Shown: piece after piece, positions 1 through 9,434 of the stretch
Numbering within the stretch: the first letter of the stretch is position 1
Layout of the letters: each line of letters opens with the position of its first letter
NCBI GenBank assembly: GCA_021777105.1
Contig: JAIQZQ010000056.1
Span: 1-50,521 of the forward strand
Direction of reading: 5' to 3'
Length of the DNA stretch: 50,521 nucleotides
Origin: Candidatus Anammoxibacter sp.
GTDB lineage: Bacteria > Planctomycetota > Brocadiia > Brocadiales > Anammoxibacteraceae
Notes under the pieces: generated by a model
What the model saw: only the letters and a program-made list of their open reading frames with translations
Told to the model about the DNA's origin: nothing
The model's database searches: none
Translations under genes and position numbers: made by a program

Positions 1-230
1 TTAACAAAAGCCTAAAAGGAGGTGAAATAACAAGTTATCTACAAAGTTATGAACATTCAGGAAATCGTAACATTAGTATACCAGAGGGTTTATAAAGTTA
101 TTAACATTTTGGAGGAGTTATCAGTCTCCCCCCCAAGCCCCTCCCTCAATGTGACTGTTAATAATAATTTTAAATGTAACTTAAAAACTTTGTTTTTTGG
201 TCTTGATTTTGGGTCCACTTTACAAAATGT

Positions 231-625
231 CTACAACTGATGCAGAGATGATGTGTTTTTTACCCATATTGTTAAATTTTCCCATTCCAATCTACCAGCG
301 TCAAGATCAAGAATCAATTTTTCCTGCACATCTACATTTGCTTGAATTCCATAACCATTTAACAAAAGAAAAACTTCCATCGAAGCGTCCCCACTCTCTT
401 ATTACCGTCAATAAAAGGATGGTTCATTACTAAACTAAAGAAAATCACAATGCGGCTGCTTTTGAAACCAAATCAGGGTAAAGACCTTGTTGATCAAAAG
501 TAAATACGGGGTTGGTTTATCGCGGATTCTAAAGCTCCAAGGTCTCTAACTCCACATGAGCCGCCTGAAGCTGTGATTATTTCTCTATGCAAAGCAAGAA
601 TTTCAGTTAAAGTGAGATAATGCAT
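231..625 (-). pseudogene. doc: Doc/Fic-type toxin, frameshifted remnant
   Basis: Reading the reverse strand from the ATG at 625 gives a typical Doc N-terminus (MHYLTLTEILALHREI, then SGGSCGVRDLGALESAIN). The frame then breaks near 493. In another frame it resumes with the Fic/Doc catalytic motif HPFIDGNKRVG at about 385-417, and after a further shift it ends with about 47 clean codons up to the TAG at 231-233. Total length (about 130 codons) is normal for Doc, so only the frame is lost, by several small indels and at least one in-frame stop. Doc is known to modify EF-Tu as the toxin of a Phd/Doc pair. As written it cannot be made, unless the indels are sequencing errors. Its start overlaps the ancestral antitoxin stop (TAATG), the usual coupling. 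Confidence 0.85.
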
Positions 626-821
626 TATGATAACCGTTTATATAATTCACTGTTTTTTTGTAAAACTTTTTTACGGCATCATTAAATTCCGGCTCAGGTT
701 GAGAAATTAAATCCTCAATAGAAGCAGTAACAAATTGTTCAAGATTTAGCCCATAGAGCTCAGCAGTTTTTTTTAATTGTTGAACTTTTTCATCATTAAG
801 CACTAATGTTATTGTAGTCAT
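603..821 (-). pseudogene. Antitoxin of the Doc pair, 3' frameshift
   Basis: The start is taken at 821 (MTTITLVLNDEK) because a GGAG lies about 8 nt upstream; the 7-codon upstream extension has no ribosome site. The first 50 or so residues look like a small Phd-like antitoxin. The last 20 are out of family. One extra A in the A6 run at about 671 would restore the ending KVLQKNSELYKRLS, with a TAA at 625-627 that overlaps the doc ATG. The present frame instead runs on to 603. I infer a one-base deletion in a homopolymer. The N-terminal DNA-binding part may still be made; the toxin-neutralising tail is probably lost. Confidence 0.75.
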
Positions 822-843
822 AAATATTACTCCGGTTTTCAAG

Positions 844-1252
844 TTATTTCATGCCACTTTGCAAATCAGCAACTAATCGAAATCATGTGATAATAATTAT
901 AACTTTGCTAATTAATTTTGCTAATTAATTTTGCCAAATATAAACTGCGAGCCCAGGCCTTGAAAACAGAATTATCATTGATTCTATTCGTCTTTTTAAA
1001 CTTTCTCATTTTTATTCGTGAGCTTATACGCAATGACAACATATTTACCGCGCTTTTACTTGCCTTAAAGGCTATGCCTATTTCCATATTCGTTAAACAG
1101 GGGAAGGTTATTTATAACAATTATTGTATTCCCAAAGGTCGCCCCATTTTTAGATACTATCATCTTTAAACTTTACGTATCGTTTAATTTCTAGTTTCAA
1201 TATCTACCCCTGATGCTTTCCCGCAATCTTTTGTTTAACAGTTTTTTAATAA
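844..1252. other. Gene-free AT-rich stretch
   Basis: About 400 bases upstream of the antitoxin and downstream of the NACHT gene. The only open frame (918-1169, forward) begins in a TTTGCTAATTAA duplication, lacks a ribosome site and resembles nothing I know. No hairpin terminator is evident for the NACHT gene. Confidence 0.5.
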
Positions 1253-3955
1253 TTAAACATCAAAAAACCAAAGATTTGAAAGACAATTTCCAACATCTAC
1301 TTTTTTTAGATTCTTAAACAAAGCTTTAGATTTAAACATGCTATAATTTGGAATTGTTTTCTTTATAAATTTTACCATAAGAAAACTTCCAAAATAAAAG
1401 CTAAGCAAATCTGAAAACATTGCATTATTCAAATTAAAATAGTACCACCGACGACGTTTTTTTTGCATTGTAAGCCTAAAGTTTCCGTATACATATATGA
1501 CTATACCTATTAGACTAAATATCTCTATAGGTAGCAATACTACTGATGGAAAAAAAGAAAATATTGTTGGTTTAATTGGCACTGGAATAAGTTTATGGAT
1601 ATAAAAATGTTCCAACACTGACGGTGCGGCAACAAAAATACTAAAGAATACTAAAATCGGAAAGAGCCTACTAGATGATAAGGTAACTATAATATCATTT
1701 CTAGTTAAATCTTTGATACCATCCATTTGTTCTTTCGTTACATTATTAGATCCATTGAAAAATGAATTCCACTGTTTTAATAGTGGTTTATCTTTTCTTA
1801 CATGAATCGCAAAATTAATTTCCTCAGAATCTTCCAGCTTCCCCCTTTTGTCACAGATAGACAGCCCCAAATTAAACATTAAAGTCAGCGCCTTATTCTC
1901 GTGATAATTCGGTAAAATAAACATTGGTTTAATTTTCCGATTATTACCAGGTAAATTATTATCAGAAAGGGTCTTTCTTGTTGAGGGATACTTCATCCCA
2001 TGTAATAATATTAAGACAAGATCATCTTTAGGAATAAAAGATTCACTGCCAGTGTACCATGCTATAATATTGTCTACTATTCTATCATCAGAAACTAACA
2101 ATTTTAAAACAACAATTAATTGATTTAAATGCTTTTCACCGATTACTTTGTAAATAGAAAGCATTATGTTTGGATCATATTTACCTACTAAATGTAAAAT
2201 ATTCACTAAATACCTTTCATCGTTACGAACTAGATCAATTAACTTTTGTTCAAAACCTTTTGGAAATTTACCAATTATTTCTTTTGAATTAAAAATAATA
2301 GACAGAAAATTAATGAAAGTTGAGTTTCTTATGTTATTCTCTGGTTTAAGTATTTTTATTGAATCTTCTAAAATCAAATCTATTAGTTGCTCAAATATTG
2401 CGTTTTTATAATATTTTCTCTCAAGAAAGCATTTTATTAATAAATCAATTTTTTTAGACTTAAACAAATCATTCAATATTGTAAACGTAATTTCTTCACT
2501 TTTTGTTTGACCGATGAAAAATGTTATTATTTCCTCTAGTCTTTCATCCAAATGTAAATATCTGTTAAAAAGAAAACTCCATGATTTTTTCTCTCCTATG
2601 TATTCTGCTGCATAAAATTCTTCAAAACTTAAATGCATAAATGTGTACCTTTCAGAACTTTCTTTCTTTAAAACACCAGTATCTACACAAAGCCTATCCA
2701 GAAAATTTTCTTTTTCGCCTTTATTGCCAGCGATTGCTTCAAATAAATCACTTTTAGAAAATGAATTCCTGGGATTCTGGCTAAATAGATTATTGTAAGA
2801 AATCAGTTTAAGGAAACTACTTCTTTCTTCCACTATAAATTTATTGGTACGAATAGAATCTTTAAAGCTTCTTCTACGATAAAGCAACTCTTTGGATATG
2901 ACATTGTAAAAAGAGCCTCTACTCTCTGGAATTTCGAAATATGCCTTATTGGAATATTGCGAAGTTAAAATCGATAACAACAACGGATTACGACATAAAT
3001 CTAGAACATGTGGTCGAAATATTAATTCAGCAAAAAGTTGTGAAGAGGATTGACCTTCCTTATAATCATGCCATTTCCGTAGGAATTGATATATTTCTTC
3101 ATCTGTAAAGGGGTTTACAAATGCAATCTGGGGAAATAATGTGTATATTTCCTCACGGTCAATAATATCACTTTTATATAGTTGTTCTCTTGCTGTTAAA
3201 TAAATTTCATTTTTTTCTGAACTTTTTCTCGTGTCTTTAATAAATGTCATCAACCGTCGCTCTAACTGATTGTATGTCTGCCTCGCAATTTCATCTAACC
3301 CATCAAAAACGAACACACAACCAAAACCAGCCCTTGCAGTTTTATAAATATCGACTAATGATGGAATCTTAAAAGATTGTAAATTATTGATAATGTATGT
3401 TTCAATTAGCTCATTATTATCATTTTCTATGTTAATTTGAATATCTTTTAATGATATAAAAACGGGCATTTTATCTATTTTTCCTTTAGACATTGAATTT
3501 TCAATCATATCTAATAAAATACTTTTTACTAAAGTGGTTTTTCCACTACCAGGTTCACCTATTATGAACGTATACTGATCTGTTTTCCTTAATTTATCTC
3601 CAGTAATATTTTGTGATACTCCTAATTTTGTGTTTGAAAGATTCAAAGGAATAAAAACGTCATTTAAGTTTTTTGTAATGTAATCTTCATAGGTGGGGAT
3701 AGATACTTTAAACAGGTAGCTATTAGTTATTCGTTTGAAATATTCTTTTAGTGTGATTTGTTGTAATATTGTAGGGCTACAGCTTCTTGCATAAACATAT
3801 TTTAAGTATGCAGCATATCTTTTTATTAAATTTGTTAAGCCACCAGAAGCAAACTTTGAAAAAACTGGCACAAAAATCATTATAACCATGAAGACTAGAA
3901 TAGCTTGCAAAATTGTAATATTTTTACTAAATAATTCTTGAATTATTTTTAACAC
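1253..3955 (-). CDS. Membrane-anchored NACHT NTPase (STAND family)
   Basis: 900 residues from a GTG at 3955, chosen because AAGGA sits about 8 nt upstream. Residues 14-34 form a hydrophobic membrane anchor. A NACHT NTPase follows: Walker A GEPGSGKT at 133-140 and Walker B FVFDGLDE at 215-222, whose small-residue DGLDE form is typical of NACHT. The middle is helical and repeat-like (about 470-700). A second hydrophobic region at roughly 765-850 probably spans the membrane two or three times. Bacterial NACHT proteins are STAND NTPases, several of them anti-phage sensors. There is no recognisable fused effector, so membrane disruption by the C-terminal segments is a possible output, but that is inference. 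It stands alone, between decayed or intact toxin-antitoxin pairs. Confidence 0.85.
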   Translation of the reverse strand: MLKIIQELFSKNITILQAILVFMVIMIFVPVFSKFASGGLTNLIKRYAAYLKYVYARSCSPTILQQITLKEYFKRITNSYLFKVSIPTYEDYITKNLNDVFIPLNLSNTKLGVSQNITGDKLRKTDQYTFIIGEPGSGKTTLVKSILLDMIENSMSKGKIDKMPVFISLKDIQINIENDNNELIETYIINNLQSFKIPSLVDIYKTARAGFGCVFVFDGLDEIARQTYNQLERRLMTFIKDTRKSSEKNEIYLTAREQLYKSDIIDREEIYTLFPQIAFVNPFTDEEIYQFLRKWHDYKEGQSSSQLFAELIFRPHVLDLCRNPLLLSILTSQYSNKAYFEIPESRGSFYNVISKELLYRRRSFKDSIRTNKFIVEERSSFLKLISYNNLFSQNPRNSFSKSDLFEAIAGNKGEKENFLDRLCVDTGVLKKESSERYTFMHLSFEEFYAAEYIGEKKSWSFLFNRYLHLDERLEEIITFFIGQTKSEEITFTILNDLFKSKKIDLLIKCFLERKYYKNAIFEQLIDLILEDSIKILKPENNIRNSTFINFLSIIFNSKEIIGKFPKGFEQKLIDLVRNDERYLVNILHLVGKYDPNIMLSIYKVIGEKHLNQLIVVLKLLVSDDRIVDNIIAWYTGSESFIPKDDLVLILLHGMKYPSTRKTLSDNNLPGNNRKIKPMFILPNYHENKALTLMFNLGLSICDKRGKLEDSEEINFAIHVRKDKPLLKQWNSFFNGSNNVTKEQMDGIKDLTRNDIIVTLSSSRLFPILVFFSIFVAAPSVLEHFYIHKLIPVPIKPTIFSFFPSVVLLPIEIFSLIGIVIYVYGNFRLTMQKKRRRWYYFNLNNAMFSDLLSFYFGSFLMVKFIKKTIPNYSMFKSKALFKNLKKVDVGNCLSNLWFFDV

Positions 3956-4805
3956 TTTTATTTTCCTTAAATGTTAATGTGTTGATTCTCCATGAATCGT
4001 AATTTTCAAATAGTAAAAGAAGGCATTTTTCAACTCCTGCACCGCTCATAGTATCGTAATCACATGAACACAAACATATTGGATTGGACGATAAACTTAA
4101 TTTTTAAATTCAAAAAGGCTACCATTTGCAATAAATTTTACAAGAAAACACTAACCTGTGATTAAGAGGTTTACTGACAACTTCGGAATTTGTTATCCAA
4201 TTTTATAATTAGTTTAATTTTTAACATAGGGTACGCTCAAAAGAGATGAAATATTTTCCGGTAACATTGTTTTGCAGTATGTTATTAGAAAAGGTAAAAT
4301 TATCATCTTTGAGGATAGCAATGTGTTGAAGTAGAAAAAAAACTGATTGTTAGCCTAAATCTTCTGCTTAGCTCAAGTTTGTCTCTTCAAGGATTATTCT
4401 CACTAGAGCAGGCAAGCTGATCAGCTTTCATTAATAAAGAGTTATATGCTAATTAAAAAAGTGAATGTTTAATCTGCTCGCCGTTGTCTAAGCCCGTTTA
4501 TTGTATGTATATCATAAGACAAATAATCTAACGCATTGCTTATCCATTGTCTATAAAAAAATCAAATATGAAGTGATAAATTAACAAAACAAGGGGTAGA
4601 ATAATTAAATTACAACGTGATGGTTTTTGGTCTAAACAAAAAGAAAAACAGAGGCAAGTTGTTTGAAACAAGCATGTTGTAGGTTGAAACGAAAAGTAGA
4701 TGGAATTGCAGATAGTATAGGCTTTGGGGCAGACTCAGGCAATCTGGGAATGATTGGGCATGAAATTTTTCTTAAAGCGCGAAGGAAATACGCCTTATGT
4801 TTTTA
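3956..4805. other. Intergenic, 850 bases, no supported gene
   Basis: AT-rich DNA between the NACHT promoter side and the end of vapC. It should contain the NACHT promoter just above 3970. A forward open frame at 4663-4863 runs into vapC on the opposite strand and is not convincing. No repeat shared with the rest of the window was seen. Confidence 0.5.
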
Positions 4806-5252
4806 TTATTTATTCCAATTTTCAACTTCTAACAAAGGTTCTTCTTTTTTGAGATCCACATAAATCCCATCAGCGCTGACTAAAGTGCATGAGTAGAGAA
4901 TAGCCGTGCCTGCAATCATGATGTCTATATTGTGCTTTTTGGAGTTTTCTTTCTTAAGATTTCGTTTTTCAACCAAAGATGTTTTTAGGCGTCCAAAATG
5001 GATTGAGCCTTCCTCGGTAAGCGCTAAAATACTAAAATCTTCTTTAGCCTCTTCAATTTTCTTTCGGATCACACTCTTTTTGTCTTCCGGAGCTTTATTG
5101 TATCCATACTCTAATTCGTACAACGTAAGGATAGAGAGGAATACATGGTCGTCAGTAGTTAAGAGCTTTAATCGTTGAGCTATTTGCGGATAATGATGGG
5201 AATCTTTGTCATAAAAATCTGAAACGGTATTGGAATCTAAGAGGTAGTTCAT
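4806..5252 (-). CDS. vapC: PIN-domain toxin, VapC type
   Basis: 148 residues with PIN-domain architecture: an early catalytic Asp (LLDSN, D6), a central acidic pair (TLYELEYG, E46/E48), NIDIMIAG with the third acid, and VSADGIYVDL near the end. PIN toxins are Mg-dependent ribonucleases that cleave tRNA or rRNA. The gene starts 3 nt after the stop of the upstream vapB, so the two are translationally coupled. The order antitoxin-toxin and the length fit VapBC. All expected acidic positions appear present, so it should be active. Confidence 0.9.
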   Translation of the reverse strand: MNYLLDSNTVSDFYDKDSHHYPQIAQRLKLLTTDDHVFLSILTLYELEYGYNKAPEDKKSVIRKKIEEAKEDFSILALTEEGSIHFGRLKTSLVEKRNLKKENSKKHNIDIMIAGTAILYSCTLVSADGIYVDLKKEEPLLEVENWNK

Positions 5253-5255
5253 GAT

Positions 5256-5513
5256 TTATTGATCGTGTTTAAATTCAAAATCATCTCTAAATTCTTTCAT
5301 GTCTTTTTTTAGCTGTTCTGAAAATCCAGCCAAATGAACAGGATCATTTTCAACTCTTTGGACAATCTTTGCCCATTTTGACGGTTTTTCTACAGGCGAA
5401 CTTGTTTCAGTTTTTTTAGGCGGCGCTGATTGCAACGCTTTAATTATTTTTTCTCTTTGCTCTTCAGGTGGCAATGTATAAATATCGTTCGGCAATTCCA
5501 GGGTTACCCGCAT
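5256..5513 (-). CDS. vapB: VapB-type antitoxin
   Basis: 85 residues. It starts with a short beta-strand (MRVTLELP), followed by a proline- and lysine-rich linker and an acidic, helical C-terminus (DMKEFRDDF) of the kind that wraps the toxin. A strong ribosome site, GGGGAAG, lies just before the ATG at 5513. Assignment as antitoxin rests mainly on its position directly upstream of the PIN toxin. The exact DNA-binding family cannot be named with confidence. Confidence 0.8.
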   Translation of the reverse strand: MRVTLELPNDIYTLPPEEQREKIIKALQSAPPKKTETSSPVEKPSKWAKIVQRVENDPVHLAGFSEQLKKDMKEFRDDFEFKHDQ

Positions 5514-5930
5514 GGCTTCCCCTTTCTGATTTAAATAAATTGAAATATATTTTAGATTTCTTTCGTATTTATTATAAATCGATAATACTATTGAATCATA
5601 TTTAAAGCAAGCTTATAATCATAGCAGTGAAGACCAACAGATAGGCCTCTAGGGAGAATTGTCCACGGAAAGGGGAAAGAATAAATTAAGAAATATCGCT
5701 GATTTCCCAAGCCATAACAACCTACAACAAAGAGGAATATAATTGATCAATACAGAGTATTGATAATGTCAGGAGTGGTTCAAGCCGGAGACTTGAACCA
5801 ACATAAATCGCTACTCTCCGCGCTTTTATCCAGGAGCCGGCAGATTTTGCACTGCTTTAAGCGCTACGCGCTTCTATCCAGAATCCAGAATCCAGAATCC
5901 AGAATCCAGTAACCAGTAACCAGCCGCAGC
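5514..5930. other. Intergenic with hairpin and CCAGAAT tandem repeat
   Basis: A perfect 9-bp hairpin (TGGTTCAAG / CTTGAACCA, 7-nt loop) lies at 5776-5800 without a U-tract. At 5875-5923 the heptamer CCAGAAT is repeated about four times and then drifts to CCAGTAA twice. A weaker relative of this short repeat (CCAGTATCCAGT) is at about 10510-10522. No gene is visible. Confidence 0.6.
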
Positions 5931-7484
5931 CTAATAGACATCCCACTGCCCTTTTTGGTAATATTTTACCAGTATTGGGTCAAGCACAGTGTTGACTTCA
6001 ACTTTATCTTTCTTGTCAAGTATGCCTTTGCCGAAATGAACCATTGATATCATGGCCTCGCTGTTCAGATATTTTGTGGGTATTTTTGAGAAATCGAGAT
6101 TAAGCGCCCTGTCTTTTAGCGCGTCCAATGTAATAACATCGTCTTTCATGCCCAGGCACCACCCCCATTCGCCAAGGGTTGGAATGTGGTTGTGGTACGG
6201 CAATACGGTGAAACCGGCATTTTCCATCGTCTTTGTTATACATGCAAATGCGTTGTCTGAATAAACAGGGCTGGTGGCTTGCGTAACTAAAATACCGTTT
6301 TTATTAAGATGCCGCCTGCAAATGGAGTAAAACTCTTTGGAATAGAGACGCGACAGTGTAACCGATGATGGATCAGGCAGATCCACAATTATTATGTCGT
6401 AGGACTGCGTGCAATTTTGAACAAAAATAAACGCGTCACGGTTAACGGCGTTTACCCTGAGGTTGTTCATAGAGTTTTTGTTAATATTGGTGATAATTGG
6501 GTTGTGACGCGCAAGATCGGTCATTACAGGATCAAGGTCAACCAGCGTCGCGCTTTCAATATCGTCGTATTTTAAGACCTCCCTGACCGCCAGGCCTTCC
6601 CCGCCACCAAGTATAAGGATACGTTTCTTTCGTTTTGCCATTAACATTGCCGGATGCACAAGCGGCTCATGGTATTTATCCTCGTCAAAAGTTGAAAACT
6701 GCTCCTTGCCGTTTATAAACAGCCAGTAATCGTTCCTCCATTTTGTTATTACAATCTTCTGGTATCTTGACTGTTTTGCGTAAACAATACGGTCCTTATA
6801 TTTCTTTTGCTCGCTGTACAGCATAATAGGCTTTACCGCAAACATGAACACCATAAAAAATGCCACTACAGACACAAACGACAGTTGCAAATGCCGCTTA
6901 TAAGTCACCAGATGTCTGAACCGCCAAAAAAGAATGGACGCCACTGAGAAGTTTACAATGCCAAGCGCGATAGGGGTGTATGTGAGGCCGAGGTAAGGCA
7001 GGGCGAAAAACGCGAAAAGAAGGCCGCCGGCCAAAGCTCCGTAATAGTCGTTTTCCAGCACGGATGATATATTTGTCCTGAGGTCTTCATACGATTCATT
7101 GATCCTTGTCACAAGCGGTATTTCCGCCCCGATTAAAAGGCCGATTAAAACGCTTATTCCATATATGGCAAGGCTGATATTGTGGCTGAAAGTTGAAAAC
7201 CAGTAGCAGAACGCGACTGACGAGCCGCAGATTAATGATAGCGAGAATTCAAGAAGGATGAATTTGTCAAAAAGATCGTTGATTATGTATCTGCTGATCC
7301 TGCTGCCGAGCCCCATGGCAAACAACATCAGAGACATTACAATCGTCCATTGAAGTATGGGGTTTCCGATTAGATAGCTTGCAAGCGTTGAAAGCACAAA
7401 TTCCGCGACAATGCCTGCGCATCCGGTCGCGAATATGCTTATCTTAAGTATTCTGCTTTGTGCCGCGGAAAATGGGTTAAACAT
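5931..7484 (-). CDS. Membrane spermidine-synthase-like aminopropyltransferase
   Basis: 517 residues in two parts. The first 200 or so are hydrophobic with about six or seven membrane segments (spermine/spermidine synthase-linked transporter-like region). The C-terminal half is a Rossmann methyltransferase fold of the SpeE type: ILGGGEGLAVREVL at about 289-302, LVDLDP where the substrate acid lies, and YDIIIVDLPDPSS around 365, which holds the catalytic Asp. Soluble SpeE moves an aminopropyl group from decarboxylated SAM to putrescine; the membrane version's substrate is uncertain. The gene begins 9 nt after the DUF350 gene, so they form an operon with the lipoprotein further upstream. Confidence 0.85.
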   Translation of the reverse strand: MFNPFSAAQSRILKISIFATGCAGIVAEFVLSTLASYLIGNPILQWTIVMSLMLFAMGLGSRISRYIINDLFDKFILLEFSLSLICGSSVAFCYWFSTFSHNISLAIYGISVLIGLLIGAEIPLVTRINESYEDLRTNISSVLENDYYGALAGGLLFAFFALPYLGLTYTPIALGIVNFSVASILFWRFRHLVTYKRHLQLSFVSVVAFFMVFMFAVKPIMLYSEQKKYKDRIVYAKQSRYQKIVITKWRNDYWLFINGKEQFSTFDEDKYHEPLVHPAMLMAKRKKRILILGGGEGLAVREVLKYDDIESATLVDLDPVMTDLARHNPIITNINKNSMNNLRVNAVNRDAFIFVQNCTQSYDIIIVDLPDPSSVTLSRLYSKEFYSICRRHLNKNGILVTQATSPVYSDNAFACITKTMENAGFTVLPYHNHIPTLGEWGWCLGMKDDVITLDALKDRALNLDFSKIPTKYLNSEAMISMVHFGKGILDKKDKVEVNTVLDPILVKYYQKGQWDVY

Positions 7485-7493
7485 TGGAACCCG

Positions 7494-8339
7494 TTAAATA
7501 CACCATGTAATAAGGAATGAGGAGCTTATATAGGCAAATGCTTCAATAAAAGCGGCTCCAAGATTTGGTTTTGCCTGATTCACAATTTCGTCGGTCAGTT
7601 TTTCTCCGGGCAACAGCACCTTATCCGTGTAAAAGCGAATAATCGGCAGTAAAATAATGCCCAGCACAAAATAGCCCGCATAAGTTAGCAAGCTTTCGCT
7701 CCAGCTGTTAAAATCCTGCCCGATTGCATGCCTTATAATATTTGCAATGCCGATAATAGCTCCTGCAAAACTAACACCCACGGCCACATTGTCTTTTTCA
7801 ATATGTTCATGAATGCAATATGGAGTTATCAGGTTGTAAACATAACCAATTATTATAAACGATACCTGCCCGATGCCCCAAAACGCAAAAAGAGTTCCCA
7901 ACCCGCCGCCCTCGCCGGCAACCGAGCCGAATATTATCATGCCCGTGCTCATATAAATCGCAAGCTCCACAACGCCGGTTCCCGCGTTTTGATCCTGCAA
8001 TACCTCTTTTTTGTTGTTAAATTGATACAGGATGCACTTGTCATTTATAAAAGTGGATATATTCATTAACACAATTGCGATAGGCCCATAGATAAAGATA
8101 TCTATTAAATCAGCCAACATGCCGTTTGATTCGCCCACAACCGCGCCGCCAATCGCGAACACAAGCCCCATATAGTATCCTATAAGCGACAATGCAAACG
8201 CGCAATTATCTTTTTGAACTAATTCGTCCTTTACGCTAAAGTCCCGGTGGACGCATGAATAAACCAGCTTGCCCAGCCAGAAAAGGAAGTAGCAGCACGC
8301 CAAATATATTACAGCTGATAAAAGAGTGTCAAAATTCAT
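7494..8339 (-). CDS. DUF350 (YjfL-like) membrane protein, duplicated domain
   Basis: 281 residues with about eight hydrophobic segments arranged as two copies of a four-helix DUF350 unit; each copy has the charged/glycine turns typical of the family (FALSLIGYYMG in the first, VAVGVSFAGAI in the second). Function is not established. DUF350 genes commonly sit beside aminopropyltransferase-like and glutathionylspermidine-synthase-like genes (for example yjfL in E. coli), so a role with polyamines at the inner membrane is plausible. It is immediately followed by the spermidine-synthase-like gene. Confidence 0.85.
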   Translation of the reverse strand: MNFDTLLSAVIYLACCYFLFWLGKLVYSCVHRDFSVKDELVQKDNCAFALSLIGYYMGLVFAIGGAVVGESNGMLADLIDIFIYGPIAIVLMNISTFINDKCILYQFNNKKEVLQDQNAGTGVVELAIYMSTGMIIFGSVAGEGGGLGTLFAFWGIGQVSFIIIGYVYNLITPYCIHEHIEKDNVAVGVSFAGAIIGIANIIRHAIGQDFNSWSESLLTYAGYFVLGIILLPIIRFYTDKVLLPGEKLTDEIVNQAKPNLGAAFIEAFAYISSSFLITWCI

Positions 8340-8396
8340 TGTTTTACAAACCCTTTCCCAATACTTGTTTTTTCTTTGTTATTTTACACGCTTGTT

Positions 8397-8445
8397 ACAA
8401 AGCCCTGCCTTGTAACACACTGTACAACGAGGCCCTGCCTCGTAT
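8397..8445. repeat. Short imperfect direct repeat before DUF350
   Basis: AAGCCCTGCCTTGTAACA is followed at once by a variant, GAGGCCCTGCCTCGTAT. It fills most of the gap between the lipoprotein and DUF350 genes. No function assigned. Confidence 0.45.
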
Positions 8446-8450
8446 AATAA

Positions 8451-9176
8451 TTACTTTCCAAAACCGCCGCCTCTGCTGTGGTACGTGTTTTGGCTACGTT
8501 TAATTCTCTGCTTTACCTTATCGCCGAAACTCATATTTTTTGATTTCTGCTTAGCCATTTTTCTCTGATAGAAATTTGCGTTTGTCTTTTTGGTCATAGT
8601 TCCATTTGTGCCGTATTGGTTAGCGCTTCCATAATACGGCCTGCCGCTGTCCCTGTGTTGAGTGTATGAGTTGTAGTTGGTTCTATAAACAGGCGATGAA
8701 AACATGTTGAACATTGAAGACATAAACATATACTGCCCGTAAAATGCCCAGAAAGAAGTGCCCGAGCTGTTCGTTTGCCACTCCCCATATCTTGAATTGC
8801 CCACATATTGGTAACCCGGCGGAAACGGCGTTTGAGTGACAAACCCGTCCTCTGTTTTGGCCAAAAGGGCCATGCCCAAATAGTTTTCGTTTTCCCTATA
8901 GAATGATTCCGACACCTTTTCCCAACCGGTGTAATAAACCTTCTCGCCAACAACAACCTTGTATTTATGTTGATACTGGGCAAACATGCTGCCTTGTATA
9001 TTCATATCTTCCAATATAATGGTGTATTCAGGGACGTTGCCGAACCTCTGCGCCAATTTCTGAACCGGCGAACTGGATTTTCCGCACGATGCCGTTGAAA
9101 ACATCACGCAAAGAATAATACAAATCCCAATAATCTTTTTTGTCAAACCCTGTTTGTTGTTTAAATGTTTATTCAT
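8451..9176 (-). CDS. Lipoprotein of the DUF350/polyamine operon
   Basis: 241 residues. A lysine-containing start, a hydrophobic core (IIGICIILCVMF) and STASC, with Cys at about residue 31, make a lipoprotein signal peptide (slightly atypical lipobox). The middle has a beta-rich region with WEKVSESFYRENENY; the tail is Ser/Gly/Tyr-rich, then basic, and ends SRGGGFGK. A Gly-Phe-Gly ending of this type recalls the YgiB/YjfM (DUF1190) lipoproteins encoded next to yjfL in E. coli; this is a resemblance in context and ending only. It is first in the operon, about 110 bases before DUF350. Confidence 0.75.
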   Translation of the reverse strand: MNKHLNNKQGLTKKIIGICIILCVMFSTASCGKSSSPVQKLAQRFGNVPEYTIILEDMNIQGSMFAQYQHKYKVVVGEKVYYTGWEKVSESFYRENENYLGMALLAKTEDGFVTQTPFPPGYQYVGNSRYGEWQTNSSGTSFWAFYGQYMFMSSMFNMFSSPVYRTNYNSYTQHRDSGRPYYGSANQYGTNGTMTKKTNANFYQRKMAKQKSKNMSFGDKVKQRIKRSQNTYHSRGGGFGK

Positions 9177-9395
9177 TTTCTATGCTCAAATAAGTTAAGT
9201 TCTTTTATACCATGGCATTAATTGGAATATTCTAACACATTCAATACAAATGTAAACCTTAAAAACGCGGCACATTGAAAGACATGAAAAGGCGCAATAT
9301 TAGAAGCGAATGCAAAAGCTTAAACCTCAGATTACACAGTTGGCCCGGATTAAGAGAAAAAAAGCGCAAAGGTTGGATTTTTTCAATTTTCCGCA

Positions 9396-9434
9396 GGTGG
9401 GCGCGACTTTAACCTCCCTTTTATAAAGATTCAT
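9396..9434 (+). repeat. Degenerate REP-like element downstream of metF
   Basis: GTGGGCGCGACTTTAACCTCCC followed by a TTTT run and the TTCATTTA tail seen after better REP copies at 13.8 and 33-36 kb. It abuts the reverse-strand stop of the folate gene. The hairpin is eroded, so this is a low-confidence member. The rest of 9177-9395 shows no gene. Confidence 0.5.

Noticed and set aside
49..433. Two overlapping forward open frames at the left end
   Set aside because: They run antisense to the decayed Doc gene, have poorly placed or absent ribosome sites and no recognisable protein features.
918..1169. 83-codon forward frame
   Set aside because: Low-complexity hydrophobic peptide from AT-rich DNA with no ribosome site; could be a gene scrap but nothing supports it.
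4663..4863. 66-codon forward frame from a TTG
   Set aside because: Its last third is antisense to vapC, it uses a weak start and matches no family I know.
5776..5800. tRNA T-arm or terminator at the vapB side
   Set aside because: The stem is perfect but there is no cloverleaf context and no U-run on either strand.
8594..8983. 129-codon reverse frame inside the lipoprotein gene
   Set aside because: It is in another frame of a gene with a clear signal peptide and operon context.
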